Origin: Nocardioidaceae bacterium
GTDB taxonomy: Bacteria > Actinomycetota > Actinomycetes > Propionibacteriales > Nocardioidaceae
Assembly (NCBI GenBank): GCA_029268205.1
Contig: JAJUGK010000007.1
Coordinates: 1 to 37,310, forward strand
Direction: 5' to 3'
Length of the DNA stretch: 37,310 nt
Part shown: piece after piece, positions 24,647 through 32,005 of the stretch
How positions within the stretch are numbered: the first letter of the stretch is position 1
Layout of the letters: each line of letters starts with the position of its first letter
The notes under the pieces: generated by a model
Told to the model about the DNA's origin: nothing
Seen by the model: the letters and a program-made list of their open reading frames with translations, nothing else
Databases searched by the model: none
Translations under genes and position numbers: made by a program

Positions 24647-25047
24647 CCGGGCTGGAGCGCGACGTGCGCGCGGCGGTGCCCTACCAGTACGTCGTCCTGC
24701 GCTGCGTACCGCGGGTGGACCGGGAGGAGTTCCTCAACGTCGGGGTCGCGGTGTACTGCCAGGCCACCGATTACCTCGACGCCGCCGGTCACCTCGACCG
24801 CGACCGGCTACGGGCGCTCGACCCCGCGCTCGACCTCGACCGGCTCGCGGTGGCGCTCGACGCCGTGCGCGCGGTCTGCCGGGGTGAGGCCGCGGCCGGC
24901 GCCGCCGGGCGTACCGACCTCGGCACCCGGTTCGGGTTCGTGAAGGCCCCCCGCAGCACGATCCTGCAGCCGGGCCCGGTGCACGGCGGTCTCACCACCG
25001 ACCCGGGCCGGCAGCTGGAGCACCTGCTGGACCGGCTGGTGCGTTAG
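24643..25047 (+). CDS. DUF3037-type protein, partner of the HipA-like kinase
   Basis: A 134-residue soluble protein. The opening [19 protein letters not shown] followed by VGVAVYCQ is the recognisable core of DUF3037 proteins. The remainder is Asp/Arg/Leu-rich helix. Function is unknown. GTG at 24643 overlaps the kinase stop by four bases, with GGGGGAG just upstream, so its synthesis depends on the kinase message. It might regulate, or be the substrate of, the kinase; that is inference from the coupling. Its TAG stop overlaps the lpdA TAA on the other strand. Confidence 0.75.
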   Translation: MTGLERDVRAAVPYQYVVLRCVPRVDREEFLNVGVAVYCQATDYLDAAGHLDRDRLRALDPALDLDRLAVALDAVRAVCRGEAAAGAAGRTDLGTRFGFVKAPRSTILQPGPVHGGLTTDPGRQLEHLLDRLVR

Positions 25048-26447
25048 AGGTTGATCATGTGGCCGGCGATGCCCTCGACGGCCTCCTTCACCGACTCCGA
25101 CAGCGTCGGGTGGGCGAAGATGTTGCGCGCGACCTCGTCGGCGGTGAGGTCCCAGCGCTGGGCGAGGGTGAGCACCGGCAGCAGCTCGGTCACGTCGGGG
25201 CCGATCATGTGGGCGCCGATGATCTCGTTGTATTTCGCGTCGGCGACGACCTTGACGAAGCCGGACTCGTCGCCGAGCCCCTTGGCCTTGCCGTTGGCCA
25301 TGAAGGGGAACTTCGCGACCTTCACGTCGTAGCCCAACTCCCGCGCCTGCTCCTCGGAGTAGCCGAAGGAGGCGATCTGGGGCTGGCAGTAGGTCGCCCG
25401 CGGGATCATGTCGAAGTCGATCTCCATCGTCTCGGCACCGGCGATGGTCTCGGCGGCGACGACCCCCATCGCCTCGGCGGTGTGGGCGAGCATCAACTTG
25501 CCCGTGCAGTCGCCGATCGCGTAGACGCCCTCGACGCTGGTCCGGCCGCGCTCGTCGACGGCGATCGCGCCGCGGTCGGTCATCTCGACACCGAGGTTCT
25601 CCAGGCCGTAGCCCTCGACGCGCGGGGCGAACCCGATCGCCTGCAGCACCTTGTCGGTCTCGATGACCTCGGACTCGCCGTTCTTGGAGACGGTGACCTT
25701 GACCTTGTCGCCGGAGTCGTCGATCGACTCGACCTTGGTCGACAGGCGGACGTCGATGCCGAGCTTCTTGTAGTGCTTGAGCAGCTCCTTGGAGACCTCG
25801 GCGTCCTCGGTGGGGACCATCCGGTCGAGGAACTCCACGATCGTCACGTCGACGCCGAAGTTCTTCATCACGTAGGCGAACTCGACGCCGATGGCGCCGG
25901 AGCCGGCGATGACGATGGAGCCGGGCAGCTGGTCGGTGAGGATCTGCTCCTCGTAGGTCACGACCCGCTCGGAGAGCTCGGTGCCGGGGATGAGCCGGGT
26001 GGTGGCGCCCGCGGCGATGATCATCGTGTCGCAGGTGACGGTGGAGGTGTTGCCGTCGGCGTCCTTGACGTCGATCGAGGTCGGGCTGGTGATGGTGCCC
26101 CAGCCGTGGACCTCGGTGATCTTGTTCTTCTTCATCAGGAAGTGGACGCCCTTGACGATCGACTCCGAGACCGTGCGGCTGCGGGCGTGCGTGGGCGCGA
26201 ACTCCATGGCCGCGTCGCCGGTGATGCCGAACTTGTCCTTCTCGTGCTGCAGCACGTGCGCGAGCTCGGCGTTGCGCAGCAGGGCCTTCGACGGGATGCA
26301 GCCGACGTTGAGGCAGACCCCGCCCCAGTACTTCTCCTCCACGACCGCGACCTTCTTGCCCAACTGGGAGGCGCGGATGGCGGCGACGTACCCACCGGGG
26401 CCGGCACCGAGGACAACGACGTCGAAGTGGTTGCTCTGCTCGCTCAC
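25044..26447 (-). CDS. lpdA: Dihydrolipoamide dehydrogenase (E3)
   Basis: A 467-residue FAD disulfide oxidoreductase. FAD motif [10 protein letters not shown], redox-active Cys45 and Cys50 ([15 protein letters not shown]), NAD motif [11 protein letters not shown], a second FAD segment YAIGDCTG, and the C-terminal active-site His in AHPTLSE are all intact. It reoxidises dihydrolipoamide in pyruvate, 2-oxoglutarate and branched-chain dehydrogenase complexes and passes electrons to NAD. The start is GTG 26447, where the fold begins; TAGGTT lies 7 nt upstream, and a longer frame to 26498 is unlikely. The gene stands alone, away from E1/E2 genes. Confidence 0.95.
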   Translation of the reverse strand: MSEQSNHFDVVVLGAGPGGYVAAIRASQLGKKVAVVEEKYWGGVCLNVGCIPSKALLRNAELAHVLQHEKDKFGITGDAAMEFAPTHARSRTVSESIVKGVHFLMKKNKITEVHGWGTITSPTSIDVKDADGNTSTVTCDTMIIAAGATTRLIPGTELSERVVTYEEQILTDQLPGSIVIAGSGAIGVEFAYVMKNFGVDVTIVEFLDRMVPTEDAEVSKELLKHYKKLGIDVRLSTKVESIDDSGDKVKVTVSKNGESEVIETDKVLQAIGFAPRVEGYGLENLGVEMTDRGAIAVDERGRTSVEGVYAIGDCTGKLMLAHTAEAMGVVAAETIAGAETMEIDFDMIPRATYCQPQIASFGYSEEQARELGYDVKVAKFPFMANGKAKGLGDESGFVKVVADAKYNEIIGAHMIGPDVTELLPVLTLAQRWDLTADEVARNIFAHPTLSESVKEAVEGIAGHMINL

Positions 26448-26454
26448 GGGGACC

Positions 26455-26460
26455 AACCTA
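26455..26460 (-). promoter_or_regulatory. -10-like hexamer, lpdA
   Basis: TAGGTT, identical to the lexA and HipA-like gene hexamers, lies 7 nt before the GTG start. Confidence 0.5.
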
Positions 26461-26518
26461 CCCGTCCGGGCGCGGCCCGAAGCGGGCAGGTTGGCCACCG
26501 TGGCGGCTCGGCGGTCGA

Positions 26519-27262
26519 TCAGACGGGGACGAGCTCGACCGCACCCACGGCGTAGCGCGCCAGCACCGTCCGGGCGACCTCCGGGTGGGCACCGAGCGGC
26601 TCGGAGACCGCGACCGCACCGGCCTCGAGCGCGAGCTCGGTGACCCGGTCGGGGAGGAAGCCGGGCGCCAGGAACAGCGACCCGACCGCGATGTGGCGGC
26701 GGCCCTCGGCGCGGAACTGCCGGACGGCCTCGCCGGCCGCCGGCGGGGCGCTCGCGGCGAACGCCGCGACCACGGGCAGCTTGTGGTGGGTGCCCCAGAC
26801 GCGGGCGAGCCGGGCGACGGCCTGGTTGGCCACCGAGTCCGACGAACCCGCGGCGGCGAGCACGAGGGCGTCGAGCTCCCGGACCCGTTGCGCCTTCAGC
26901 GCGGTGCGCAGCCGCTCGTCGAGCACCTCGAGGAAGACGTTCTCCAGACCCAGGATCTTGGTAGCGCGCAGCTGCAGACCGGGGTGTCGGGCGCCGGCGG
27001 CCTCGACGGCGGCCGGGACGTCGACCTGGGCGTGGTAGGCGTTGTTGAGCAGCAGCGGCACCACGACGATCTCGTCGTAGCCGGCCTTGACCAGCTTGTC
27101 GACGACCTTCTCGAAGGACGGCTTCGACAGCTCCAGGAACGCCGGCTCGATGCGCAGGTCCGGTCGCATCGCGCGGACCTGGTCCACGAGGGCGGTGATG
27201 GTGGCGGCAGACCGGGGATCGCGACTCCCGTGGGCGAGAGCGACGAGTGCGGGTGCGGTCAT
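26519..27262 (-). CDS. Sirohydrochlorin chelatase (CbiX/SirB family)
   Basis: A 247-residue protein with two related chelatase halves. The first carries [11 protein letters not shown] and the metal-site NNAYHAQVD; the second ([27 protein letters not shown]) has lost some histidines. It should insert iron into sirohydrochlorin to make siroheme, the cofactor of the sulfite reductase encoded upstream. The ATG at 27262 has AAGGGAGG about 9 nt upstream, partly inside a small GCCTC/GAGGC hairpin. It is separated from cysH by 88 bp that include a G-rich tract on the plus strand. Confidence 0.87.
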   Translation of the reverse strand: MTAPALVALAHGSRDPRSAATITALVDQVRAMRPDLRIEPAFLELSKPSFEKVVDKLVKAGYDEIVVVPLLLNNAYHAQVDVPAAVEAAGARHPGLQLRATKILGLENVFLEVLDERLRTALKAQRVRELDALVLAAAGSSDSVANQAVARLARVWGTHHKLPVVAAFAASAPPAAGEAVRQFRAEGRRHIAVGSLFLAPGFLPDRVTELALEAGAVAVSEPLGAHPEVARTVLARYAVGAVELVPV

Positions 27263-27301
27263 CGGTGGAGCCTCCCTTCGAGGCGGTTGGGGTGGTGCGG
27301 A

Positions 27302-27340
27302 GGGTGGGGGAACGGGGCGCGGGACGGGGCGGGGGTGGGG
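27302..27340 (+). other. G-quadruplex-capable tract
   Basis: Seven runs of three to five guanines occur within 39 bp on the plus strand, which is the template strand for the sulfate genes. It lies between cysH and the chelatase gene. Confidence 0.6.
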
Positions 27341-27350
27341 TGTGCGGCGG

Positions 27351-28097
27351 TCATTGGTGGATCCCGCACTCGGTCTTGTTCCGGCCGGCCCAGCGGCCGC
27401 TGCGCGGGTCCTCGCCCGGGGCGACCCGGGCGGTGCACGGCCAGCACCCGATCGAGGGGTAGCCGTCGTAGACGAGCGGGTTGACCAGGACGCCGTGGTC
27501 GGCGATGTAGCGCTCGACCTGCTCGTCGCTCCACCGGGCCAGCGGCGAGACCTTGACCTTGTGCTTCTTCTCGTCCCAGCCGATCACCGGCGCGACGACC
27601 CGGTTGCGGGTCTCGGATCGGCGCAGGCCGGTGGCCCAGGCGTCGTACCCCTTGAGCGCGTCGTTGAGGGGTGCGACCTTGCGCAGGGCGCAGCACAGGT
27701 CGGGGTCCCGACGGAACAGGTCCTTGCCATAGGTCTCGTCCTGCTCGGCCACGGTCTGCTGGGGGCCGACCGTGATCAGGTTGACGTCGAGGGTGGCCTC
27801 GACGGCGTCGCGGGTACCGATGGTCTCGACGAAGTGGTAGCCGGTGTCGAGGAAGACCACGTCGACGCCCGGCGCGACCGTGCTGGCCAGGTGGGCCAGC
27901 ACGGCATCGCCCATCGAGGAGGTCACGCAGAACCGCTCGCCGAACGTCGCGACGGCCCACTCGATGATCACCTCGGCCGGCGCGAGCTCGAGCTCGGCCC
28001 CGGCGTGGGAGACCAGGTCGCGCAGCTCCTCCTCGGAGCGCCCCGCGGTCTCGCTGCCGCGGCGCTCGTGCGCGTGCTGGGTGCTGAGTGCGGTCAT
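27351..28097 (-). CDS. cysH: Adenylyl-sulfate (APS) reductase, 4Fe-4S type
   Basis: A 248-residue assimilatory reductase that converts APS to sulfite. Cys135-Cys136 and Cys218/Cys221 (CWPC) are the 4Fe-4S ligands that separate APS reductases from the cluster-free PAPS enzymes. The catalytic Cys244 is in the C-terminal ECGIH. VTSSMGDAVLAHL and FLDTGYHF bind the nucleotide. The start ATG at 28097 overlaps the stop of the zinc-ribbon gene (ATGA); a 43-residue extension upstream is a shadow. Electrons would come from thioredoxin. Confidence 0.94.
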   Translation of the reverse strand: MTALSTQHAHERRGSETAGRSEEELRDLVSHAGAELELAPAEVIIEWAVATFGERFCVTSSMGDAVLAHLASTVAPGVDVVFLDTGYHFVETIGTRDAVEATLDVNLITVGPQQTVAEQDETYGKDLFRRDPDLCCALRKVAPLNDALKGYDAWATGLRRSETRNRVVAPVIGWDEKKHKVKVSPLARWSDEQVERYIADHGVLVNPLVYDGYPSIGCWPCTARVAPGEDPRSGRWAGRNKTECGIHQ

Positions 28098-28324
28098 GCC
28101 TGCGCGCCCCCTTCGGCGGAGCGGCCCTCGGGGGAGCGGCTGTCCGGTGAGGGGTGGGGGGAGGCAGCGCCACGGCGCAGCTGACCGAGGAAGCTGACGG
28201 CGAAGGCGCGCATGCACGAGCGGCACTCCCAGGCGGCCCGGACCTTCGGGTCCTCGGCCTCGTGCGGGAAGAGGTTGTCGTCCCCGCAGTACGGGCAGGC
28301 GAACACCGCCGCCGCGCGGCTCAC
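28094..28324 (-). CDS. Small zinc-ribbon protein of the sulfate reduction operon
   Basis: A 76-residue protein with two CxxC pairs, CPYC and CRSC, about 22 residues apart, which should bind one zinc or an iron centre. The rest is a basic, Pro/Ser-rich tail (SPHPSPDSRSPEGRS) that is probably disordered. It is locked between sulfite reductase and cysH by GTGA and ATGA overlaps, so it is made in step with both. A small protein occupies the same place in other actinobacterial sulfate operons; its role is not established. An electron carrier or assembly factor would fit the context, but that is a guess. Confidence 0.8.
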   Translation of the reverse strand: MSRAAAVFACPYCGDDNLFPHEAEDPKVRAAWECRSCMRAFAVSFLGQLRRGAASPHPSPDSRSPEGRSAEGGAQA

Positions 28325-30036
28325 GCGAGTGCCCCCGCGGAGACCCGCTCGCCGCGCAGGAGCTCCTCGTCGGCCCGGGCTGCCCAGGACGCGAAGTTCT
28401 CCCCGTCGGCGCGGTCCTCGAGGTAGGCCGCGACGACGTTGGCGATGTAGTCGTCGAGCTCGGTGCTGGTGACCTTGTGGGCGCGCAGCTTGCGGCCGAA
28501 GTTGGCCTGCAACCCGGTCGCGCCGCCGAGGTGCACCTGGAAGCCCTCGACCTGCTCGCCGTCGACGGTGACCAGCTGGCCCTTGAGCCCGATGTCGGCG
28601 ACCTGCGTGCGCGCGCAGGCGTTGGGGCAGCCGTTGACGTTGACCGTGATCGGGGTGTCGAGCTGCGGGAAGCGCTGTTCGAGCTCGGCGACCAGCGCGC
28701 GGGCCCGCTCCTTGGTGTCGACGATGGCGAGCTTGCAGAACTCGATACCGGTGCAGGCCATCGTGTGCCGGCGCCAGTTGGACGGACGGGCCTCGAGGCC
28801 GATCAGGTCCAGGGCGTCGATCAGCGGCTCGACGACGTCGGGCTCCACGCCGATGAGCACGATCTTCTGGTACGGCGTGAGCCGCGCGCCGGCGACGCCG
28901 TAGGCGTCCATCAGATCGGCGAGCTCGACCAGCATGGTGCCGGAGACGCGCCCGGCGACCGGGGCCAGGCCGACGTACTTCTTGCCGTCCTTCTGGTCGT
29001 GGACGCCGATGTGGTCACGGTGGCCGACCGGCGAGGGCGGGGAGGGGCAGTCGATCAGCTTCTTGCCGAGGTACTCCTCCTCGAGCACCTCGCGGAACTT
29101 CTCCACGCCCCAGTCGGCGACGAGGAACTTCAACCGGGCCCGTGAGCGCAGGCGGCGGTAGCCGTAGTCGCGGAAGACCGCGGTGACGCCGGCCCAGGTG
29201 TCGGGGACGTCCTCGAGCGGGATCCACACGCCCATCTTCTGGGCGAGCATCGGGTTGGTCGACAGGCCGCCGCCGACCCACAGGTCGAAGCCGGGGCCGT
29301 GCTCGGGGTGGACGGTGCCGACGAAGGACACGTCGTTGGTCTCGGGGGAGACGTCGTGGCTGGGGTGGCCGGTCAGCGCGGTCTTGAACTTGCGCGGCAG
29401 GTTGGCGTACTCGGGGTCGCCGATGTAGCGACGGGCGATCTCCTCCAGCGCGCTGGACCCGTCGATGATCTCGTCGGTGGCGACGCCGGCGACGGGGGAG
29501 CCGAGGAACGGGCGGGGCGAGTCGCCGCACGCCTCGATGGTCGACAACCCGCCGGCCTCGAGGCGATCCCAGATCGCCGGCACGTCCTCGATGCGGATCC
29601 AGTGGTACTGGATGTTGGCGCGATCGGTGACGTCGGCGGTGTCGCGGGCGTAGTCGCGGCCGACCTCACCCAGGGCGCGCACGGTCTGCGGCGGCAGCAG
29701 CTTGCCGTCGGAGCGGACCCGCATCATGAAGTAGCGGTCGTCGAGCTCCTCCTCCTCGAGCAGCGCGGTCTTGCCGCCGTCGAAGCCGGGGGCGCGCTGG
29801 GTGTAGAGGCCCATCCAGCGGAAGCGCCCGCGCAGGTCGGAGGGGTCGATCGAGTCGAACCCGCGCTTGGAGTAGATGTTGAGGATGCGATCCCGCACGT
29901 TGAGCGGGTTGTCGTCCTTCTTGGCCTGCTCATTCTTGTTCAGCGGCTCGCGGTAGCCCAGCGCCCACTGACCCTCGCCGCGCTTGGGGCGGGGGCGGGC
30001 GGGACGGGGCTTCGGGGGCTGCACCGGGGTGCTCAT
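28321..30036 (-). CDS. sir: Ferredoxin-dependent sulfite reductase (NirA/Sir type)
   Basis: A 571-residue siroheme 4Fe-4S enzyme. The cluster ligands are Cys428 and Cys434 (ACTGIEFCK) and Cys470 and Cys474 (NGCPNACA). The N-terminal half has RFRWMGLYTQR and the middle EACGDSPR, regions that hold the Tyr and Cys cross-linked in mycobacterial NirA. It reduces sulfite to sulfide with ferredoxin. The first 35 residues are basic and Pro-rich. The ATG at 30036 has AAGGAA 8 nt upstream; the 84-codon extension overlaps the leader region and is rejected. It is the first enzyme gene of the sulfate operon. Confidence 0.93.
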   Translation of the reverse strand: MSTPVQPPKPRPARPRPKRGEGQWALGYREPLNKNEQAKKDDNPLNVRDRILNIYSKRGFDSIDPSDLRGRFRWMGLYTQRAPGFDGGKTALLEEEELDDRYFMMRVRSDGKLLPPQTVRALGEVGRDYARDTADVTDRANIQYHWIRIEDVPAIWDRLEAGGLSTIEACGDSPRPFLGSPVAGVATDEIIDGSSALEEIARRYIGDPEYANLPRKFKTALTGHPSHDVSPETNDVSFVGTVHPEHGPGFDLWVGGGLSTNPMLAQKMGVWIPLEDVPDTWAGVTAVFRDYGYRRLRSRARLKFLVADWGVEKFREVLEEEYLGKKLIDCPSPPSPVGHRDHIGVHDQKDGKKYVGLAPVAGRVSGTMLVELADLMDAYGVAGARLTPYQKIVLIGVEPDVVEPLIDALDLIGLEARPSNWRRHTMACTGIEFCKLAIVDTKERARALVAELEQRFPQLDTPITVNVNGCPNACARTQVADIGLKGQLVTVDGEQVEGFQVHLGGATGLQANFGRKLRAHKVTSTELDDYIANVVAAYLEDRADGENFASWAARADEELLRGERVSAGALA

Positions 30037-30164
30037 CGAATGCGTTCCTTCGCGGGAGAAGACGCACGAGTCGCGGCTGAACGGGGGCCCGACGCCATTG
30101 TCGGAGGCGGCTGCCGTGTTGCCGGCGACCACGCGCGCCCGGAGTTGCTGGGACGGGGGCGGGG

Positions 30165-30251
30165 TCACACCGACATACACATCATGCTGCGGGTACGACC
30201 GAGGTCCACGTGGCGGCGGGCCACGAGCCAGGTCGTCGTTGCAGCAGTCAT
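30165..30251 (-). CDS. 28-residue leader peptide of the sulfate reduction operon
   Basis: A short frame upstream of sir encodes a 28-residue peptide with the core ARRHVDLGRT and a Cys codon (TGT) at position 25, four codons before the stop. This resembles the short leader peptides with an RRHVDL core and a late Cys found upstream of sulfur-metabolism genes in actinobacteria, thought to act as cysteine-responsive attenuators. The stop is 128 nt before the sir start. GAGACT 7 nt before the ATG and TTGTGG 18 nt further up form a plausible promoter, so the peptide would be leaderless. No other part of the 345-bp gap 30037-30381 looks coding. Confidence 0.7.
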   Translation of the reverse strand: MTAATTTWLVARRHVDLGRTRSMMCMSV

Positions 30252-30258
30252 GGCAGGG

Positions 30259-30288
30259 AGTCTCGGCTCGTGGACACGCGTTCCACAA
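30259..30288 (-). promoter_or_regulatory. Candidate promoter of the sulfate operon
   Basis: On the minus strand, TTGTGG (30283-30288) is separated by 18 nt from GAGACT (30259-30264), which ends 7 nt before the leader-peptide ATG. Both hexamers are only partial matches. Confidence 0.4.
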
Positions 30289-30305
30289 ACCGGAATCTCA
30301 TGATG

Positions 30306-30330
30306 TGGACCTAGTGTCCAACACTTGGAC
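30306..30330. promoter_or_regulatory. Triple TGGAC half-site operator between sir and glyA
   Basis: TGGAC (30306), GTCCA (30316) and TGGAC (30326) alternate in orientation with starts exactly 10 bp apart, so all face the same side of the helix. The last two form GTCCAA-CAC-TTGGAC, a perfect inverted repeat. A further TGGAC lies at 30271. The regulator is unknown and could act on either divergent gene. Confidence 0.6.
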
Positions 30331-30369
30331 TCCGGTGGTTCCGTGCGCCTGGCCGACGAGCGGGGTCAC

Positions 30370-30375
30370 TACGCT
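30370..30375 (+). promoter_or_regulatory. -10-like hexamer, glyA
   Basis: TACGCT lies 6 nt before the ATG at 30382; there is no ribosome-binding site. Confidence 0.5.
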
Positions 30376-30381
30376 GACCGC

Positions 30382-31884
30382 ATGACCTCCGCCGACGCGC
30401 CCGTTCCGACCGCTTCCACGCCTGAATCCGCGGGTTCCGGCGGATCCGCCGACCTCGCGGCGCGCGCCAGTGCGGCGTACCGGGAGGCCCTGGCGGTGAT
30501 CGAGGCGGTCGAGCCCCGTGTGGCCGACGCCACACGCGCCGAGCTCGCCGACCAGCGGGCCTCGCTGAAGCTGATCGCCTCGGAGAACTACGCCTCGCCG
30601 GCGGTGCTGCTGACGATGGGCAGCTGGTTCAGCGACAAGTACGCCGAGGGCACGGTCGGGCATCGGTTCTACGCCGGGTGCCAGAACGTCGACACCGTGG
30701 AGTCGCTGGCCGCCGAGCACGCCCGCGAGCTGTTCGGGGCGGAGTACGCCTATGCGCAGCCGCACTCGGGCATCGACGCCAACCTCGTGGCCTTCTGGTC
30801 GATCCTCGCCCACCGGGTCGAGGGCCCGTGGCTGGAGAGGGCCGGCTCGAAGAACGTCAACGAGCTCACCGACGCCGACTGGGAGGAGTTGCGCCGCGAG
30901 CTGGGCAACCAGCGGCTGCTCGGGATGAGCCTCGACGCGGGCGGCCACCTCACCCACGGCTTCCGGCCCAACATCAGCGGCAAGATGTTCCACCAGCAGC
31001 AGTACGGCACCGACCCCGAGACCGGGCTGCTCGACTACGACGCCGTGCGCGCGAAGGCGAAGGAGTTCAAGCCGCTGATCCTGGTGGCCGGCTACTCGGC
31101 GTACCCGCGGCGGGTCAACTTCGCCAAGATGCGCGAGATCGCCGACGAGGTGGGCGCCACCCTGATGGTCGACATGGCGCACTTCGCCGGGCTGGTCGCG
31201 GGCAAGGTGTTCACCGGCGAGGAGGACCCCGTTCCGTACGCCCACGTCGTCACCACCACCACCCACAAGTCGCTGCGCGGCCCGCGGGGCGGGCTGGTGC
31301 TGGCCACGGAGGAGTACGCCCCGTCGGTCGACCGCGGCTGCCCGATGGTGCTGGGCGGCCCGCTCTCGCACGTGATGGCGGCCAAGGCGGTCGCGCTCGC
31401 CGAGGCGCGCCAGCCGGCGTTCGCCGCCTACGCCCAGGAGGTGGCCGACAACGCCCAGGCGCTGGCCGAGGGGTTCAACTCCCGAGGCGCGCGCCTGGTC
31501 ACCGGCGGCACCGACAACCACATCGTGCTGCTCGACGTCTCCGGCTTCGGCCTCACCGGGCGCCAGGCCGAGTCGGCGCTCCTCGACGCCGGCGTCGTCA
31601 CCAACCGCAACTCCATCCCCGCCGACCCCAACGGCGCCTGGTACACCTCCGGCATCCGGTTCGGCACCCCCGCCCTCACCACCCGCGGCTTCGGGCGCGA
31701 CGAGTTCGACAAGGTCGCTGAGCTGGTCGTCGACGTGCTGCGCAACACCCAGCCCGGCACCACCAAGGCCGGCGCCCCGTCCAAGGCCTCCTACACCCTC
31801 GCCGACGGCATCGCCGACCGGACGAAGGCCGCCTCCGCCGAGTTGCTCGGCAAGCACCCGCTGTACCCCGGCCTGGAGCTCTGA
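30382..31884 (+). CDS. glyA: Serine hydroxymethyltransferase, long form
   Basis: A 500-residue PLP enzyme converting serine and tetrahydrofolate to glycine and methylene-tetrahydrofolate. [12 protein letters not shown], the active-site lysine Lys296 in [14 protein letters not shown], and [12 protein letters not shown] are intact. It is about 70 residues longer than the common form, with an insert near residues 140-210 ([19 protein letters not shown]) and a C-terminal tail, like the long GlyA of Chlamydia. That subtype has been reported to have side activity as an alanine racemase. The ATG at 30382 is chosen for the fold and the TACGCT 6 nt upstream. It is divergent from the sulfate operon; serine is a cysteine precursor, so joint control is reasonable. 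Confidence 0.92.
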   Translation: MTSADAPVPTASTPESAGSGGSADLAARASAAYREALAVIEAVEPRVADATRAELADQRASLKLIASENYASPAVLLTMGSWFSDKYAEGTVGHRFYAGCQNVDTVESLAAEHARELFGAEYAYAQPHSGIDANLVAFWSILAHRVEGPWLERAGSKNVNELTDADWEELRRELGNQRLLGMSLDAGGHLTHGFRPNISGKMFHQQQYGTDPETGLLDYDAVRAKAKEFKPLILVAGYSAYPRRVNFAKMREIADEVGATLMVDMAHFAGLVAGKVFTGEEDPVPYAHVVTTTTHKSLRGPRGGLVLATEEYAPSVDRGCPMVLGGPLSHVMAAKAVALAEARQPAFAAYAQEVADNAQALAEGFNSRGARLVTGGTDNHIVLLDVSGFGLTGRQAESALLDAGVVTNRNSIPADPNGAWYTSGIRFGTPALTTRGFGRDEFDKVAELVVDVLRNTQPGTTKAGAPSKASYTLADGIADRTKAASAELLGKHPLYPGLEL

Positions 31885-31892
31885 GTCGGCTG

Positions 31893-31928
31893 GCACCGGT
31901 TTCGCCACATATGTGGCGAAACCGGTGC
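31893..31928. terminator. 36-bp perfect palindrome after glyA
   Basis: Two 18-bp arms (left arm GCACCGGTTTCGCCACAT) meet without a spacer, starting 8 nt after the glyA stop between convergent genes. It could terminate either gene; a zero-spacer palindrome could also extrude as a cruciform or bind a dimeric protein. Confidence 0.7.
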
Positions 31929-31962
31929 TTATGACGCCATCTGGCAGGCCACGACGCCAGTT

Positions 31963-31980
31963 TCGCCACATATGTGGCGA
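31963..31980. repeat. Second palindrome with the same core
   Basis: TCGCCACATATGTGGCGA is a perfect 18-bp palindrome identical to the centre of the 31893-31928 element, with the centres 61 bp apart. It ends 25 bp before the aidB stop. Confidence 0.85.
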
Positions 31981-32005
31981 CTTCTGTGACGCCTGAGGTT
32001 CGGGG

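Noticed and set aside
25059-26555. 498-codon plus-strand frame opposite lpdA
   Set aside because: Asp/Leu/Gly-rich mirror of a highly conserved enzyme, with no recognisable domain.
30037-30288. N-terminal extension of sulfite reductase containing PCHDCCNDD
   Set aside because: Looked like a poly-cysteine leader, but it is in frame with sir without a stop. The separate RRHVDL frame and the AAGGAA before ATG 30036 explain the region better.
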